Below, in pieces: positions 17,596 through 26,712 of a DNA stretch of 64,000 nt. Below the pieces are notes generated by a model. That model worked only from the letters and a program-made list of their open reading frames with translations. It searched no databases and was not told the origin of the DNA. This DNA comes from Paenibacillus sp. HW567. Its GTDB lineage: Bacteria; Bacillota; Bacilli; Paenibacillales; Paenibacillaceae. Numbering within the stretch: position 1 is the stretch's first letter; the number at the start of each line of letters is the position of its first letter. A program made the position numbers and the translations under genes. The DNA is taken from positions 3,047,687-3,111,686 of the forward strand of contig NZ_KB910518.1 in NCBI RefSeq assembly GCF_000374185.1, given 5' to 3'.

Positions 17596-19071
17596 TTACA
17601 AGAGCCGTTCCAGACGGGCGATATAGAACCCGTCGCTGCCGTAATGCTGCGGGAGAAGCTGTATTCCCTCCCCCGCAGCCAGCGCGGTGCCTTCTAGACG
17701 CTCCCATACAGGTGAGCTGAACGTGACAGAGGCGAATCCGGGATTATTCTTCAAAAATTCAGAAACTATCCGGCTGTTCTCTGCCTGCTCCGTGGTGCAG
17801 GTACTATAGACCAGCACGCCTCCGGGCTTCAGCAGTGCGGAGACCGATTGCAGCAGCTCGCCCTGCAGCTCAGCCACACTGGCTACATCCTCAGACTGCT
17901 TGCGCCATTTGAGGTCCGGCTTGCGGCGGATAACGCCGAGGCCGGAGCAGGGAGCATCCAGCAGAATCCGGTCAAAGGATTCCGGTTCAAGAGCCTCCGC
18001 AAGCTGGAGCGCGTCGCGGCTGCCTGTGCTGATGCAGTCCAGGCCAAGACGCTGCGCCTGGTCCGCGATTAGCTTCGCCTTGTGGGGATGCAGATCGTTC
18101 GCATAAATGTAGCCCTCGTCCTTCATCAATTCGCCCATATGAGCGCTTTTGCCTCCGGGAGCAGCGCAGCAGTCAAGCACCCGCATACCCGGCTCCGGCG
18201 CTACCGCTTCCGCGACCAGCATCGAGCTCTCATCCTGCACGGACAGGATGCCATCTTGGTACCAGGAGGTAAGCGCCAGATTGCCGCCCCCCTTTACAAC
18301 GATGCCAAAAGGGCTGACCTGCGAGGCGGAAGCATTCAACCCTACTTCAAGCATTTGCGCAAGCAGCGCATCGCGGCTGATCATTGTGGTGTTCACACGA
18401 ACGCTGACCGCAGGCGGTTCATTGTTGGCTGCGCATATGGCCTCAGCCGTATCCGCCCCATACTCCGCTGTCCAGCGCTTAACCAGCCACAGCGGATGAG
18501 AATGCAAGATAGAGATGCGTTCCTCACGGCTGAGGTTCTCCGGAATTACCGGCAAATCTCCGGCGCGCAGCACGCTTCTCAGCACACCGTTCACCATTCC
18601 CGATATTCCCTGATGTCCGCGTCTCTTGGCTATATTTACGGCTTCATTGACGGCCGCATGTGAAGGAATGCGATTCAGGTACATGATCTGATACAGGCTT
18701 AAGCGCAGCAGATTGCGCACCCAGGGCTGCAACTTCGCTATCCCCTTGCTGAGGAACCCTTCCAGCACATAATCAAGCGTGATCATCCGTGAGATGCTAC
18801 CGTATACCAGCTCTGTAACCAGTCCCGAGTCCTCACGGCTGAGCCCCGACTTCTGCAGACTGCTGTTCAAGAGCAGATTGCTGTACGCGCCTTCCTGCTC
18901 GACACGCACAAGAATATCAAGCGCCACCTCGCGGGCAGTCGCAGCTCCTGAGGTGCGGGCGCTACCGCCGCGGCTGTTCTTCCCTGCAGCACCTGTAGTC
19001 TCGCGCGCGTTCCCGCCGGATGGCTGAACGCGCGGCCCGCGCCGGCCTGCGCCGTTATTGCCCCCGCTCAA
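17596..19071 (-). CDS. rsmB: 16S rRNA (cytosine967-C5)-methyltransferase RsmB
   Basis: 491 aa, longer than the usual 430-450. The first 45 residues are a Gly/Arg/Ser-rich, probably disordered extension; then a NusB-like RNA-binding domain (about 46-180) and a SAM methyltransferase domain with VLDCCAAPGGKS, the catalytic DAPCSGLG and YSTCT. It makes m5C967 in 16S rRNA. The start is TTG at 19071 overlapping the fmt stop (TTGA); the ribosome site is weak, so coupling is likely. A GTG at the end of the extension would remove the conserved ARE of the NusB helix, which argues for the longer form. Confidence 0.92.
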   Translation of the reverse strand: MSGGNNGAGRRGPRVQPSGGNARETTGAAGKNSRGGSARTSGAATAREVALDILVRVEQEGAYSNLLLNSSLQKSGLSREDSGLVTELVYGSISRMITLDYVLEGFLSKGIAKLQPWVRNLLRLSLYQIMYLNRIPSHAAVNEAVNIAKRRGHQGISGMVNGVLRSVLRAGDLPVIPENLSREERISILHSHPLWLVKRWTAEYGADTAEAICAANNEPPAVSVRVNTTMISRDALLAQMLEVGLNASASQVSPFGIVVKGGGNLALTSWYQDGILSVQDESSMLVAEAVAPEPGMRVLDCCAAPGGKSAHMGELMKDEGYIYANDLHPHKAKLIADQAQRLGLDCISTGSRDALQLAEALEPESFDRILLDAPCSGLGVIRRKPDLKWRKQSEDVASVAELQGELLQSVSALLKPGGVLVYSTCTTEQAENSRIVSEFLKNNPGFASVTFSSPVWERLEGTALAAGEGIQLLPQHYGSDGFYIARLERLL

Positions 19072-20006
19072 CCGAGTACCGTTCCGGGCTTCAGCGTCCC
19101 GCCGCGGCTGAAGTCAGCGGCAGTCATGGCTTTTTTGCCCGCCGGTTGGACCGAAGTAAGCAGCAGGCTGCCGTCCCCTGTCTTCACTTCAACACCACGC
19201 TCATTCACTGCCAGCACCGTACCTGGGGCTGCCGCACTGCCGCCGCCGTTTCCGTCAGGCTTCAGCGCAGCCCACACCTTGAACGTCTCGCCATTCCAGA
19301 GCGTAAACGCACCGGAGAAGGGCACCAGTCCGCGTATGCGGTTGTAAATGCTGCGCGAGTCTGCATTCCAATCAATCCGTTCATCTTCTCTGCTGAGATT
19401 GGGAGCGTAAGTGGCTTCACTGTCGTCCTGCGGAACAGCCTGGACAAGACCGCGTGCGAGGCGCGGCATTTCCGCCTTAAGAAGCTCACGTCCGGCAAGG
19501 CTAAGCTTCTCAAACAGCGTTCCCGAGGTATCCTCATCTTCAATTGGCACTTTGGCGTGCGAGATCATGTCGCCGGTGTCCAGACCTTCCGCCATGTACA
19601 TCAGCGTGACTCCGGTAACCTTCTCGCCGTTAATAATGCAGCGCTGGATCGGAGCGCCGCCGCGATATTTGGGCAGCAGCGAGCCATGCACGTTCACACA
19701 GCCATTCTGCGGGAGTTCCAGCACCGATTTGGGCAAAATCTGCCCGTAAGCTGCCGTAACAATCAGATCCGGCTCATAGGCGGCCAGCTCGGCCACCGCT
19801 TCCGGGCGCCGCAAACGTTCCGGCTGCAGCACCGGCAGCCCCAGAGACAGGGCCGCTTCCTTCACCGGAGAAGGCGTTAACGTCTTCTTCCGCCCCTGCG
19901 GCCGGTCAGGCTGGGTGACAACCGCTACAATCTCGTAGCCCTCCTCCACCAGCATCTGCAGGGAAGGCACCGCAAAAGCCGGAGTACCCATGAACACTAT
20001 CTTCAT
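19068..20006 (-). CDS. fmt: Methionyl-tRNA formyltransferase
   Basis: 312 aa. The N-terminal formyltransferase domain carries FMGTPAFAV, VTQPDRPQGR, the catalytic VHGSLLPKYRGGAPI and GLDTGD; the C-terminal OB-like domain (about 205-312) binds tRNA. It formylates Met-tRNAi for initiation. The frame reaches a GTG at 20015, but GAGGAG is 8 bases before ATG 20006, so MKIVFMGTP is the start. The ribosome site lies in the last codons of def, so deformylase and formyltransferase are coupled. Confidence 0.96.
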   Translation of the reverse strand: MKIVFMGTPAFAVPSLQMLVEEGYEIVAVVTQPDRPQGRKKTLTPSPVKEAALSLGLPVLQPERLRRPEAVAELAAYEPDLIVTAAYGQILPKSVLELPQNGCVNVHGSLLPKYRGGAPIQRCIINGEKVTGVTLMYMAEGLDTGDMISHAKVPIEDEDTSGTLFEKLSLAGRELLKAEMPRLARGLVQAVPQDDSEATYAPNLSREDERIDWNADSRSIYNRIRGLVPFSGAFTLWNGETFKVWAALKPDGNGGGSAAAPGTVLAVNERGVEVKTGDGSLLLTSVQPAGKKAMTAADFSRGGTLKPGTVLG

Positions 20007-20011
20007 TTCAA

Positions 20012-20497
20012 TCACTCCTCAGTTTCGCTGCTCTCAGCCGTATACTCATAGACCTTCTCGGCTATATCCGTAAATAGCACTCCGTTAAGATGATCAATCT
20101 CATGCTGAAAAGCCCGGGCCAGCAGGCCGCTTCCGGTGATTGTCATTTCTTGGCCTTCGCGGTCAAGTCCGCGTACAGTTACCGTCTCCGCACGGCGCAC
20201 ATCGCCATTGAGGCCGGGAATACTCAGGCAGCCTTCAGGGCCGAACTGTTCGCCTTCCCTGCTGATAATCTCCGGATTAATCATCTTGATCAGACCATGC
20301 TCCTCATCGGCATCGACCACGATCAGCCGCTTCAATATACCAACCTGCGGTGCAGCGAGACCAACGCCTTCCGCATCATACATAGTATCTGCCATATCAT
20401 CCAGCAGCTTTTGGACATTAGGTGTAACCTTGGATACGATTTTCGCTGTCTTGTGCAGCACTTCATCCGGTTCTTTCACGATTAGCCTGATTGCCAT
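20012..20497 (-). CDS. def: Peptide deformylase
   Basis: 161 aa, with the three hallmark motifs [18 protein letters not shown] and QHEIDHLNG that bind the catalytic metal (Cys and two His). It removes the formyl group from nascent proteins. The short C-terminus and spacing fit the class that includes the B. subtilis Def encoded at the same place. It lies 109 bases after priA and is followed at once by fmt, completing the formyl-methionine cycle. Confidence 0.96.
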   Translation of the reverse strand: MAIRLIVKEPDEVLHKTAKIVSKVTPNVQKLLDDMADTMYDAEGVGLAAPQVGILKRLIVVDADEEHGLIKMINPEIISREGEQFGPEGCLSIPGLNGDVRRAETVTVRGLDREGQEMTITGSGLLARAFQHEIDHLNGVLFTDIAEKVYEYTAESSETEE

Positions 20498-20606
20498 TAC
20501 ATAAACACCATCCTTGAAAATTTCTATAGTAAAACAAAGCTGTATATCAGCATAAGTCCAACCTTTAGGACCTCAGGTTCCCAGCTTATTGTATCATGTC
20601 CGCCAT

Positions 20607-23138
20607 TTACATCAACATCTGCGGATCTACATCCAGGCTGATCTGCAGCCCTGTATCGCGGACCGAATCCTCAAGCTCTTCCGCCACCTGCCGGGCTAGT
20701 CCGATGGCATCAATGGACCCCCGCCATTTGATGATGCACTGGAATCTGTATCTGCCCTTAAGCCGGGGCAGGGGGGAAGCCACGGGACCCAGCAGATCCA
20801 TCGCATCGGCAGACAGCTTATCCAGGCTGCCGTACCAGCGGAGATGCCTGGCTTTGCCTTGAATATTGAGTGCATAATTCTCAGCCATCCGCAGCAGCAC
20901 AGGAAGTTGCTCATGGGACAACGTCACGAGGATCAGCCTGCAATATGGCGGATAATGCAGCTCCCTGCGATGCTTCAGCTCCTCACGGACAAAGGAATGA
21001 TAATCATGCCCGCTGGCATGAATAATGGAATAGTGCTCCGGCGTATAGGATTGTACAACAACCTCCCCCGGAAGCTGATGACGCCCCGCTCTCCCCGCAA
21101 CCTGGGTGAGCAATTGAAACGTCTTCTCGGCTGCGCGGAAATCCGGCAGATTAAGCGCAGAATCCGCAGTAATGACACCGACAAGGGTGACATCAGGAAA
21201 GTCGAGGCCTTTGGCCACCATTTGCGTGCCCAGCAGCACATCGGCTTTTTTGTCTCTGAATTGGCCCAGCAGCTTCTCATGCGAGCCCTTCTCCGTTGTT
21301 GTATCCACATCCATCCGAATCACCCGGATGCCGGGAAACAGCTTGCCCAGCTCTTCTTCGACCCGCTGCGTACCTGTGCCGAAGAAGCGGATATGCTCGC
21401 TTCCGCATTCCGGACACAGCTTCGGCGACGGTTCGGCATGCCCGCAGTAATGGCAGCGCAAATTATCGCTGCGGCTGTGATAGGTCAGCGAAATATCGCA
21501 ATCCGGGCAACCGGCGACATAACCGCAGCTACGGCACATCACAAAGGTCGAGAAGCCTCTGCGGTTCAGCAGCAGCACGGTCTGCTCTCCACGTTCCAGT
21601 CTGCTCTCAAGCGCGGCATGCAGCCTGCGGCTGAACATGGAACGGTTGCCTTCCTTCAGCTCATTGCGCATATCGGTCACATGCACCTTAGGCAATTCAT
21701 TGCCCAGCGCCCGGCTAGGCATTTCCAGAAGAATTGGCGAGAAATGTATGTCGCTCTGCGCTCTGGCAGCATGATAGCTCTCCAGGGACGGCGTGGCGGA
21801 GCCGAGAATCACCGCAGCCCCGCATTGCTCCGCCCTGCGTACAGCAACGTCACGCGCATGGTATTTGGGATTCTCCTCCTGCTTATAGGAGGATTCATGC
21901 TCTTCATCCATAATGATCAGGCCCAGATTGGCAAACGGGGCAAATACTGCCGAACGCGCCCCCACAGCCACATTGGCCTTGCCTTCGCGGATTTTACGCC
22001 ATTCATCATAACGTTCACCGACAGACAGACGGCTGTGCATCACCGCTACCCCGCTGCCGAACCGGCCCTTGAACCGCTCCACCATCTGCGGGGTAAGAGC
22101 AATTTCTGGAACAAGCACCACGGCCTGCCGTCCCTGATCCACACAGCGCTGAATGCACTGCAGGTAAATCTCTGTTTTCCCGCTTCCGGTAACCCCATGC
22201 AGCAGAAAAACCTCATGCCGCTGCTCATCCACGGTAGAAGCGATTCGCGTATATACGGTTTCCTGTTCTGCTGTAAGCGGCAAAGGCGTGCTAGGCTTGA
22301 AATCACGGCCTTGGTAAGGATCGCGGTACACTTCAATTTCGCTGATTTCAATGAACCCCTTGTCCTCCAGCGCCTTCACCGTTCCGGCAGTAACCTGCAG
22401 TACCGACAGCACATCCTTGAGCGGCATCGGCAGTGTCCTTTCCATGTCGATCAGGAAAGAGAGCACTTCCTTCTGCCGAGCAGAGCGTGCAGGGAAGCTG
22501 GCAAGCGATTCACGCGCTGCGGCGAGGCCGATTGCGAGATCAACCGCCTTCAGCTTTTTTTTGCCCATCTTATCCTTAATCGACTGACTCTCAGCCAGCA
22601 CACCCCGCCGGAGCATGAACTTCACCGTCTCAGCCGCTTGCGGAAAGGCCCGGGTCAACTGCTTCATGGAAACCTCGCCGCTGCGCCCGACAAATTCGGT
22701 GATGCTGCGTTCCTCCTGGTCTGTCTCCAAAAACATTGGAAACAGCTCATCCATCGGGCCGTTCTCCTGTTCCGCCGCATCGCCGAGAATAATCAACCGC
22801 TCGGCTTTGCCCTTCAGGGCTGTTGGCAGCATGGCCTGGAGAGCAGATATCCGCCTGCAGGCATATCTTTGACTCATCCAGTCTCCCAGCTCCACAAGCT
22901 CGGGAGAAAGGGGCGGAAGCAGATCCAATACCTCTTGAACCGGCTTCAAGCCGGAATGTGCACCACTAACCCCTGATTCTACCGAAACAACAAATCCCTG
23001 CACCGTCCGGTGTCCAAACGGCACGGCTACCCTGCTTCCCACTTCAACCCACAGCAGGAGAGCGTCAGGAATCAAATAATCAAACGGCCGGTCGGTGCTG
23101 CGCACAGGAACATCGACAATGACCTTGGCAATTTCCAT
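20607..23138 (-). CDS. priA: Primosomal protein N' (replication restart helicase PriA)
   Basis: 843 aa. An N-terminal 3'-DNA-binding domain (IAKVIVDVPVRSTDRPFDY), a helicase core with Walker A GVTGSGKTEIYLQ and DEEHESSYKQ, and between motor lobes a binuclear zinc region with eight Cys (CRSCGYVAGCPDC and CHYCGHAEPSPKLCPECG). It reloads the replicative helicase at repaired forks. Its ATG shares one base with the coaBC stop (TAATG), so the two are translated together. A 710-codon open frame on the opposite strand is only a shadow of this gene. Confidence 0.96.
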   Translation of the reverse strand: MEIAKVIVDVPVRSTDRPFDYLIPDALLLWVEVGSRVAVPFGHRTVQGFVVSVESGVSGAHSGLKPVQEVLDLLPPLSPELVELGDWMSQRYACRRISALQAMLPTALKGKAERLIILGDAAEQENGPMDELFPMFLETDQEERSITEFVGRSGEVSMKQLTRAFPQAAETVKFMLRRGVLAESQSIKDKMGKKKLKAVDLAIGLAAARESLASFPARSARQKEVLSFLIDMERTLPMPLKDVLSVLQVTAGTVKALEDKGFIEISEIEVYRDPYQGRDFKPSTPLPLTAEQETVYTRIASTVDEQRHEVFLLHGVTGSGKTEIYLQCIQRCVDQGRQAVVLVPEIALTPQMVERFKGRFGSGVAVMHSRLSVGERYDEWRKIREGKANVAVGARSAVFAPFANLGLIIMDEEHESSYKQEENPKYHARDVAVRRAEQCGAAVILGSATPSLESYHAARAQSDIHFSPILLEMPSRALGNELPKVHVTDMRNELKEGNRSMFSRRLHAALESRLERGEQTVLLLNRRGFSTFVMCRSCGYVAGCPDCDISLTYHSRSDNLRCHYCGHAEPSPKLCPECGSEHIRFFGTGTQRVEEELGKLFPGIRVIRMDVDTTTEKGSHEKLLGQFRDKKADVLLGTQMVAKGLDFPDVTLVGVITADSALNLPDFRAAEKTFQLLTQVAGRAGRHQLPGEVVVQSYTPEHYSIIHASGHDYHSFVREELKHRRELHYPPYCRLILVTLSHEQLPVLLRMAENYALNIQGKARHLRWYGSLDKLSADAMDLLGPVASPLPRLKGRYRFQCIIKWRGSIDAIGLARQVAEELEDSVRDTGLQISLDVDPQMLM

Positions 23139-24373
23139 TATAACGCGGCTCCCGCAATGCGCTCCGAAGCGAGCAGGAGCAGCTTGCGCGCCACTTCATC
23201 TTTGGATACGAGCGGCAGATCCAGCACTAATCCGCCGGCATCATAGATGGACACAATGTTGGTATCCGTCCCGAACCCGGCGCCTTCCGTGGAGACATCA
23301 TTGGCTACAATCAGATCCAGATTTTTGCGGACCAGCTTGTCCTTGGCATAAAATTCGGCATTTCCCGTTTCGGCGGCAAAGCCGATCAGGAATTGCTTAT
23401 CCTTGATTTTCCCCAGGCTTTCGAGAATGTCAGTCGTCTTCACAAGTTCAAGCGTCAGGGTATCGCCACTTTTCTTAATCTTGGATTCCGCACTTTCTCT
23501 AGGCCGGTAGTCCGCCACAGCCGCAGCCTTAACCAGAATGTCGCAATCCTTCCAACGGCTCATAACCGCCTCGTACATATCCTGAGCTGATTCTACCCGG
23601 ACCACACGAATTCCCGGGTCCTGCGGCGGTGCTTCATCTGTACGCGCTGCGATCAAGGTAACCTCGGCTCCCATCGCACGTGCCGCCCGGGACAGGGCAA
23701 AGCCCATTTTGCCGGAGGAATCGTTGGATATGTACCGTACCGGATCAATGCGCTCGATCGTTCCCCCTGCGGTGATGATCACTTTTTTACCGGCAAGAGC
23801 TCCTGCGGCGGCGTTGGCCTGAGCTGCAAAATAATTCTCCACCACGCTGACAATCGTTTCCGGCTCCTCCAGACGGCCCTTTCCGACATACCCGCAGGCG
23901 AGCAGGCCTTCTCCCGGCTCAATGAACTGCACTCCACGGCTGTGCAAAGTGTTAATATTGGCGAGCACCGCCGGATGCTGATACATGTGGACATTCATCG
24001 CCGGCGCCACCATCACAGGAGCAGTTGCCGCAAGCAGAGTAGTAGATAACATGTCATCAGCCAGACCATGCGCCATTTTAGCAATAATGTTGGCTGTAGC
24101 CGGTGCTATAAGCACAAGATCCGCAGCATCGGCCAGATCAATATGTGAAATTGAGGACGGGTCACGCTCCTGAAAGGTATCGCTATAGACGCGCTGCTTG
24201 GACAAAGACTGCAGTGTCAGCTCGGTAATGAACTGCTTGGCCGATGCGGTCATAATGACATGGACCTCGGCCCCTTTTTGCGTCAGCTTGCTGGTCAAAG
24301 CCGCTCCCTTGTAAGCAGCGATCCCCCCGGTAATTCCCAATATAATCGTTTTGCCCTGTAAGCTCTTCAACAT
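23138..24373 (-). CDS. coaBC: Bifunctional phosphopantothenoylcysteine decarboxylase/phosphopantothenate-cysteine ligase
   Basis: 411 aa. The N-terminal flavoprotein half (CoaC) shows LGITGGIAAYK, PAMNVHMYQHPAV and the active-site Cys in LLACGYVGKGRL; the C-terminal half (CoaB) shows ISNDSSGKMGFALSRAA and the CTP-binding region. Together they make 4'-phosphopantetheine for CoA. The frame is open to 24415 but ATG 24373 has GGGGGGAACC directly upstream and the normal start LKSLQGKTIILG. It is separated from rpoZ by 256 bases with several stem-loops and a terminator, so expression may be attenuated. Confidence 0.95.
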   Translation of the reverse strand: MLKSLQGKTIILGITGGIAAYKGAALTSKLTQKGAEVHVIMTASAKQFITELTLQSLSKQRVYSDTFQERDPSSISHIDLADAADLVLIAPATANIIAKMAHGLADDMLSTTLLAATAPVMVAPAMNVHMYQHPAVLANINTLHSRGVQFIEPGEGLLACGYVGKGRLEEPETIVSVVENYFAAQANAAAGALAGKKVIITAGGTIERIDPVRYISNDSSGKMGFALSRAARAMGAEVTLIAARTDEAPPQDPGIRVVRVESAQDMYEAVMSRWKDCDILVKAAAVADYRPRESAESKIKKSGDTLTLELVKTTDILESLGKIKDKQFLIGFAAETGNAEFYAKDKLVRKNLDLIVANDVSTEGAGFGTDTNIVSIYDAGGLVLDLPLVSKDEVARKLLLLASERIAGAAL

Positions 24374-24446
24374 GGTTCCCCCCTGTTCCTTACCCAGCGC
24401 TAATCTAATAATCATGCAAAAAAAGCTATATTTTGAGAAAAAAATA

Positions 24447-24462
24447 ACAACCTTCCGGTTGT
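24447..24462 (-). terminator. Intrinsic terminator upstream of coaBC
   Basis: On the minus strand ACAACC-GGAA-GGTTGT is followed by TATTTTTTT. The stem is short but the tetraloop and T-run are typical. It ends about 75 bases before the coaBC start and could be either the end of the gmk-rpoZ message or an attenuator for coaBC. Confidence 0.65.
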
Positions 24463-24611
24463 CAGGTACAGCCCGGTTCGGGCTATTCTCGAGCTGAATT
24501 TGTACGATTTGAACTACTAAGCCAAGCAGAAACGATTATTAGCCTCTGTAGAGGATGACATCGTTTCTGCAAGTGCCCCTGTCCACAAGCATTGTCCGTA
24601 TGTACAGGGGC
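24463..24611 (-). ncRNA. Stem-loop-rich segment between rpoZ and coaBC (candidate structured leader or 3' UTR)
   Basis: Three consecutive hairpins precede the terminator. First GCCCCTGT/ACAGGGGC (24575-24582 with 24604-24611); then GCAGAAACGAT/ATCGTTTCTGC, 11 perfect pairs (24526-24536 with 24560-24570), enclosing CCTC-tgta-GAGG (24543-24554); then AGCCCG-gtt-CGGGCT (about 24470-24484). I do not recognise a known riboswitch or 6S RNA core. It could be a regulatory leader of coaBC, a processed 3' UTR of rpoZ, or on the plus strand something unrelated. Structure is seen; function is inference. Confidence 0.45.
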
Positions 24612-24629
24612 GTAGCAGGTAATTCCGGA

Positions 24630-24830
24630 CTACTCTTCGCCGCGTGTTACAACAATGCGGTCTTCATAGATTTCTTCCAGAGCAACACCGACATATTTGT
24701 GCGATTTCGGCGCTTTGATCTCAGTCTTGCCGCCTTCACGGAGCGATCTTGCCCGGCGTGCGGAAGCAACAACGAGCGAATACTTGCTGTCTACTTTGTT
24801 TACCATTTCATCAATAGAAGGATATAGCAT
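24630..24830 (-). CDS. rpoZ: DNA-directed RNA polymerase subunit omega
   Basis: 66 aa with the family core YPSIDEMVNKVDSKYSLVVASARRAR and the C-terminal HKYVGVALEEI (here shortened by reading). Omega helps assemble RNA polymerase by holding beta'. A GTG at 24839 is in frame, but GAGG lies 8 bases before ATG 24830. It follows gmk after 54 bases, as in most Firmicutes. Confidence 0.95.
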   Translation of the reverse strand: MLYPSIDEMVNKVDSKYSLVVASARRARSLREGGKTEIKAPKSHKYVGVALEEIYEDRIVVTRGEE

Positions 24831-24884
24831 GTAAGACACCTCTTCATCTTTTACTGTAACTATGATCTTATATAGCTGCGCCTG

Positions 24885-25454
24885 TCATCTCACCTTACAA
24901 TGTTCGGCGATAATGATGCTTTCTATTCGCTTGCAGGCCAGATCAATCTCATCGTTCACTACTGCATAATCGTAATGCCGGATCAGACCGATCTCATCCT
25001 CTGCCACGGACATACGGTGGCTAATGACATCGGGATGCTCCGTGCCGCGCCCGCGGATGCGGTCCTTCAATTCATCCATAGATGGCGGAAGAAGGAACAC
25101 AAAGATGCCCTCGGGGAATTTCTCTTTGACCTTGAGCGCTCCCTGAACCTCGATCTCTAAGATAATATCTTTCCCGCTCTCGAGTGTTCGCTCTACAAAG
25201 TCGCGCGGAGTCCCGTAATAATTGCCTACGTACTCTGCATATTCAAGCAGTTGGTCAGCTTCAATCATAGCCTCGAACTGCTCCTTGGTTTTGAAAAAAT
25301 AATTAACCCCGTTCTCCTCGCCTTCGCGCGGCAAGCGCGTAGTTGCGGATACGGAATAGACAAGCTTGGGCATCTTAGGCCGCAGTGCGGTACACACGGT
25401 ACCCTTACCGACACCGGAAGGGCCGGATAAAATGATCAGCAATCCTTTTGACAT
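24885..25454 (-). CDS. gmk: Guanylate kinase
   Basis: 189 aa. P-loop [14 protein letters not shown]-binding residues in [17 protein letters not shown] and [13 protein letters not shown], and the lid with [10 protein letters not shown]. It makes GDP from GMP and ATP. ATG 25454 is chosen over 25466 because GGAG is 7 bases before it while the upstream ATG has no ribosome site. Tight linkage to remA (18 bases) and rpoZ is conserved in Bacillales. Confidence 0.96.
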   Translation of the reverse strand: MSKGLLIILSGPSGVGKGTVCTALRPKMPKLVYSVSATTRLPREGEENGVNYFFKTKEQFEAMIEADQLLEYAEYVGNYYGTPRDFVERTLESGKDIILEIEVQGALKVKEKFPEGIFVFLLPPSMDELKDRIRGRGTEHPDVISHRMSVAEDEIGLIRHYDYAVVNDEIDLACKRIESIIIAEHCKVR

Positions 25455-25472
25455 AGTACACTCCATTTGTTG

Positions 25473-25733
25473 TTATTCGTCATTATCGTCATCTTTACTG
25501 GACAAGCGGTGCGCCACAGTCTCCGGCTGTACTGCCGAGAGAATAACATGATCGCTGTCTGTAATGATGACAGCCCGCGTCCGGCGGCCATATGTGGCGT
25601 CGATCAGCATATGCCGGTCTCTGGCCTCCTGAATGATGCGTTTGATTGGTGCAGATTCCGGGCTGACAATGGAAATAATGCGGTTAGCCGATACGATATT
25701 TCCAAAGCCGATGTTGATTAATTTAATTGCCAT
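25473..25733 (-). CDS. remA: Extracellular matrix regulatory protein RemA
   Basis: 86 aa, [20 protein letters not shown] at the start and an acidic DDDNDE end. RemA is a ring-forming DNA-binding protein that activates biofilm-matrix and osmoprotection genes in B. subtilis. Conserved Arg residues ([19 protein letters not shown]) fit the DNA-binding surface. It lies between yloC and gmk, the standard place of ylzA/remA. GGGGGGAAC lies about 12 bases before the ATG. Confidence 0.94.
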   Translation of the reverse strand: MAIKLINIGFGNIVSANRIISIVSPESAPIKRIIQEARDRHMLIDATYGRRTRAVIITDSDHVILSAVQPETVAHRLSSKDDDNDE

Positions 25734-25783
25734 GTTCCGGTTGTTCCCCCCATAGGTTACATCTTTGCTTACTCAAGTACCTG

Positions 25784-26674
25784 TTATTCAATATTCGCTG
25801 CTTGTTCACGTATCTTCTCCAGTTCGGCCTTCATCTCAAGCGTAAGGTTCACCAGAGTCAGATGATTGCACTTCGACCCGATTGTATTCGTCTCCCTGTT
25901 CATCTCCTGAATGAGAAAGTCCAGCTTGCGTCCTGCGGGCTCGCTCCCCTTGAGCAGGGCCTTGCATTGTTCAAAATGACTGTTCAGCCGGGTAAGCTCT
26001 TCATCAATATTACAGCGGTCGGCAAAGATAGCAATCTCCATTCCAAACTTATGCTCTTCAAAAGGGAACGTCCCGTCATTCAGCACGCTCAGCCGCTGCC
26101 GCAGCTTCTCGCGGTACTCGCTTACCACAGCCGGAGCAAGTCCGGCCATTTCGGTATGCAGTGCCTCCAGATGGGTCAGCCGCAGCGAAAGATCAGCGGC
26201 AAGAAAGCCGCCTTCCCGTGCGCGCATCTCCATCAGAGCATGCAGACTCTGGTTCAAACCAAGCTCAAGGACTTCCGCAAAATCTTCAAACGAGGCCTGC
26301 ACATGGGCATCCTCCTTGAATTCCATGACACCGGGCATTGAGAGAAGATCTCGAAGACTCAGCTCACCCTTAAGCCCAAAATCATCTCTCAACTGCTCCG
26401 CTGACTTCAAATAGGAACGCACCGCTGAACGGTTCAGCACCTGTGCAGGAGCCGCTTCTTCGGTATGTTCCCTAGTAATGATGACATCTACCCGTCCCCG
26501 TTTGATATGAGCTTGAACCTGTCTTCGCAGCATATCCTCATAAACCGTCCAATCCCGGGGCATCCGCAGCACAACTTCGCAGTACCGGTTATTCACCGAT
26601 TTGACTTCGAACGTAATCTTGTAACCGCCGAATTGCAGGGATGATTGACCGTATCCGGTCATGCTAAATGACAA
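25784..26674 (-). CDS. YicC/YloC family endoribonuclease
   Basis: 296 aa. N-terminal YicC domain (SMTGYGQ, KSVNNRYCEV, MPRDW) and C-terminal DUF1732 (DRCNIDEELTRLNSHFEQ, GRKLDFLIQEMNRETNTIGSK). E. coli YicC is an RNase; YloC is the Bacillus member. The frame is open to 26755, and ATGs exist at 26689 and 26662, but the best start is TTG 26674: GGATGTGA, close to the anti-SD complement, is 8 bases upstream and gives MSFSMTGYG, like the usual family N-terminus. The yitJ-type gene ends 38 bases upstream. Confidence 0.9.
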   Translation of the reverse strand: MSFSMTGYGQSSLQFGGYKITFEVKSVNNRYCEVVLRMPRDWTVYEDMLRRQVQAHIKRGRVDVIITREHTEEAAPAQVLNRSAVRSYLKSAEQLRDDFGLKGELSLRDLLSMPGVMEFKEDAHVQASFEDFAEVLELGLNQSLHALMEMRAREGGFLAADLSLRLTHLEALHTEMAGLAPAVVSEYREKLRQRLSVLNDGTFPFEEHKFGMEIAIFADRCNIDEELTRLNSHFEQCKALLKGSEPAGRKLDFLIQEMNRETNTIGSKCNHLTLVNLTLEMKAELEKIREQAANIE

Positions 26675-26712
26675 CGGAATCACATCCATTACACTATTGT
26701 AATTGATAATTA

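Noticed and set aside
20844..22976. 710-codon open frame antisense to priA
   Set aside because: Long shadow frame from the codon bias of priA; no family motif, no ribosome site, and Cys/His/Arg-rich composition.
24526..24611. 6S RNA or known riboswitch class between rpoZ and coaBC
   Set aside because: No long bulged rod as in 6S RNA and no conserved riboswitch core could be recognised; kept only as an unnamed structured region.
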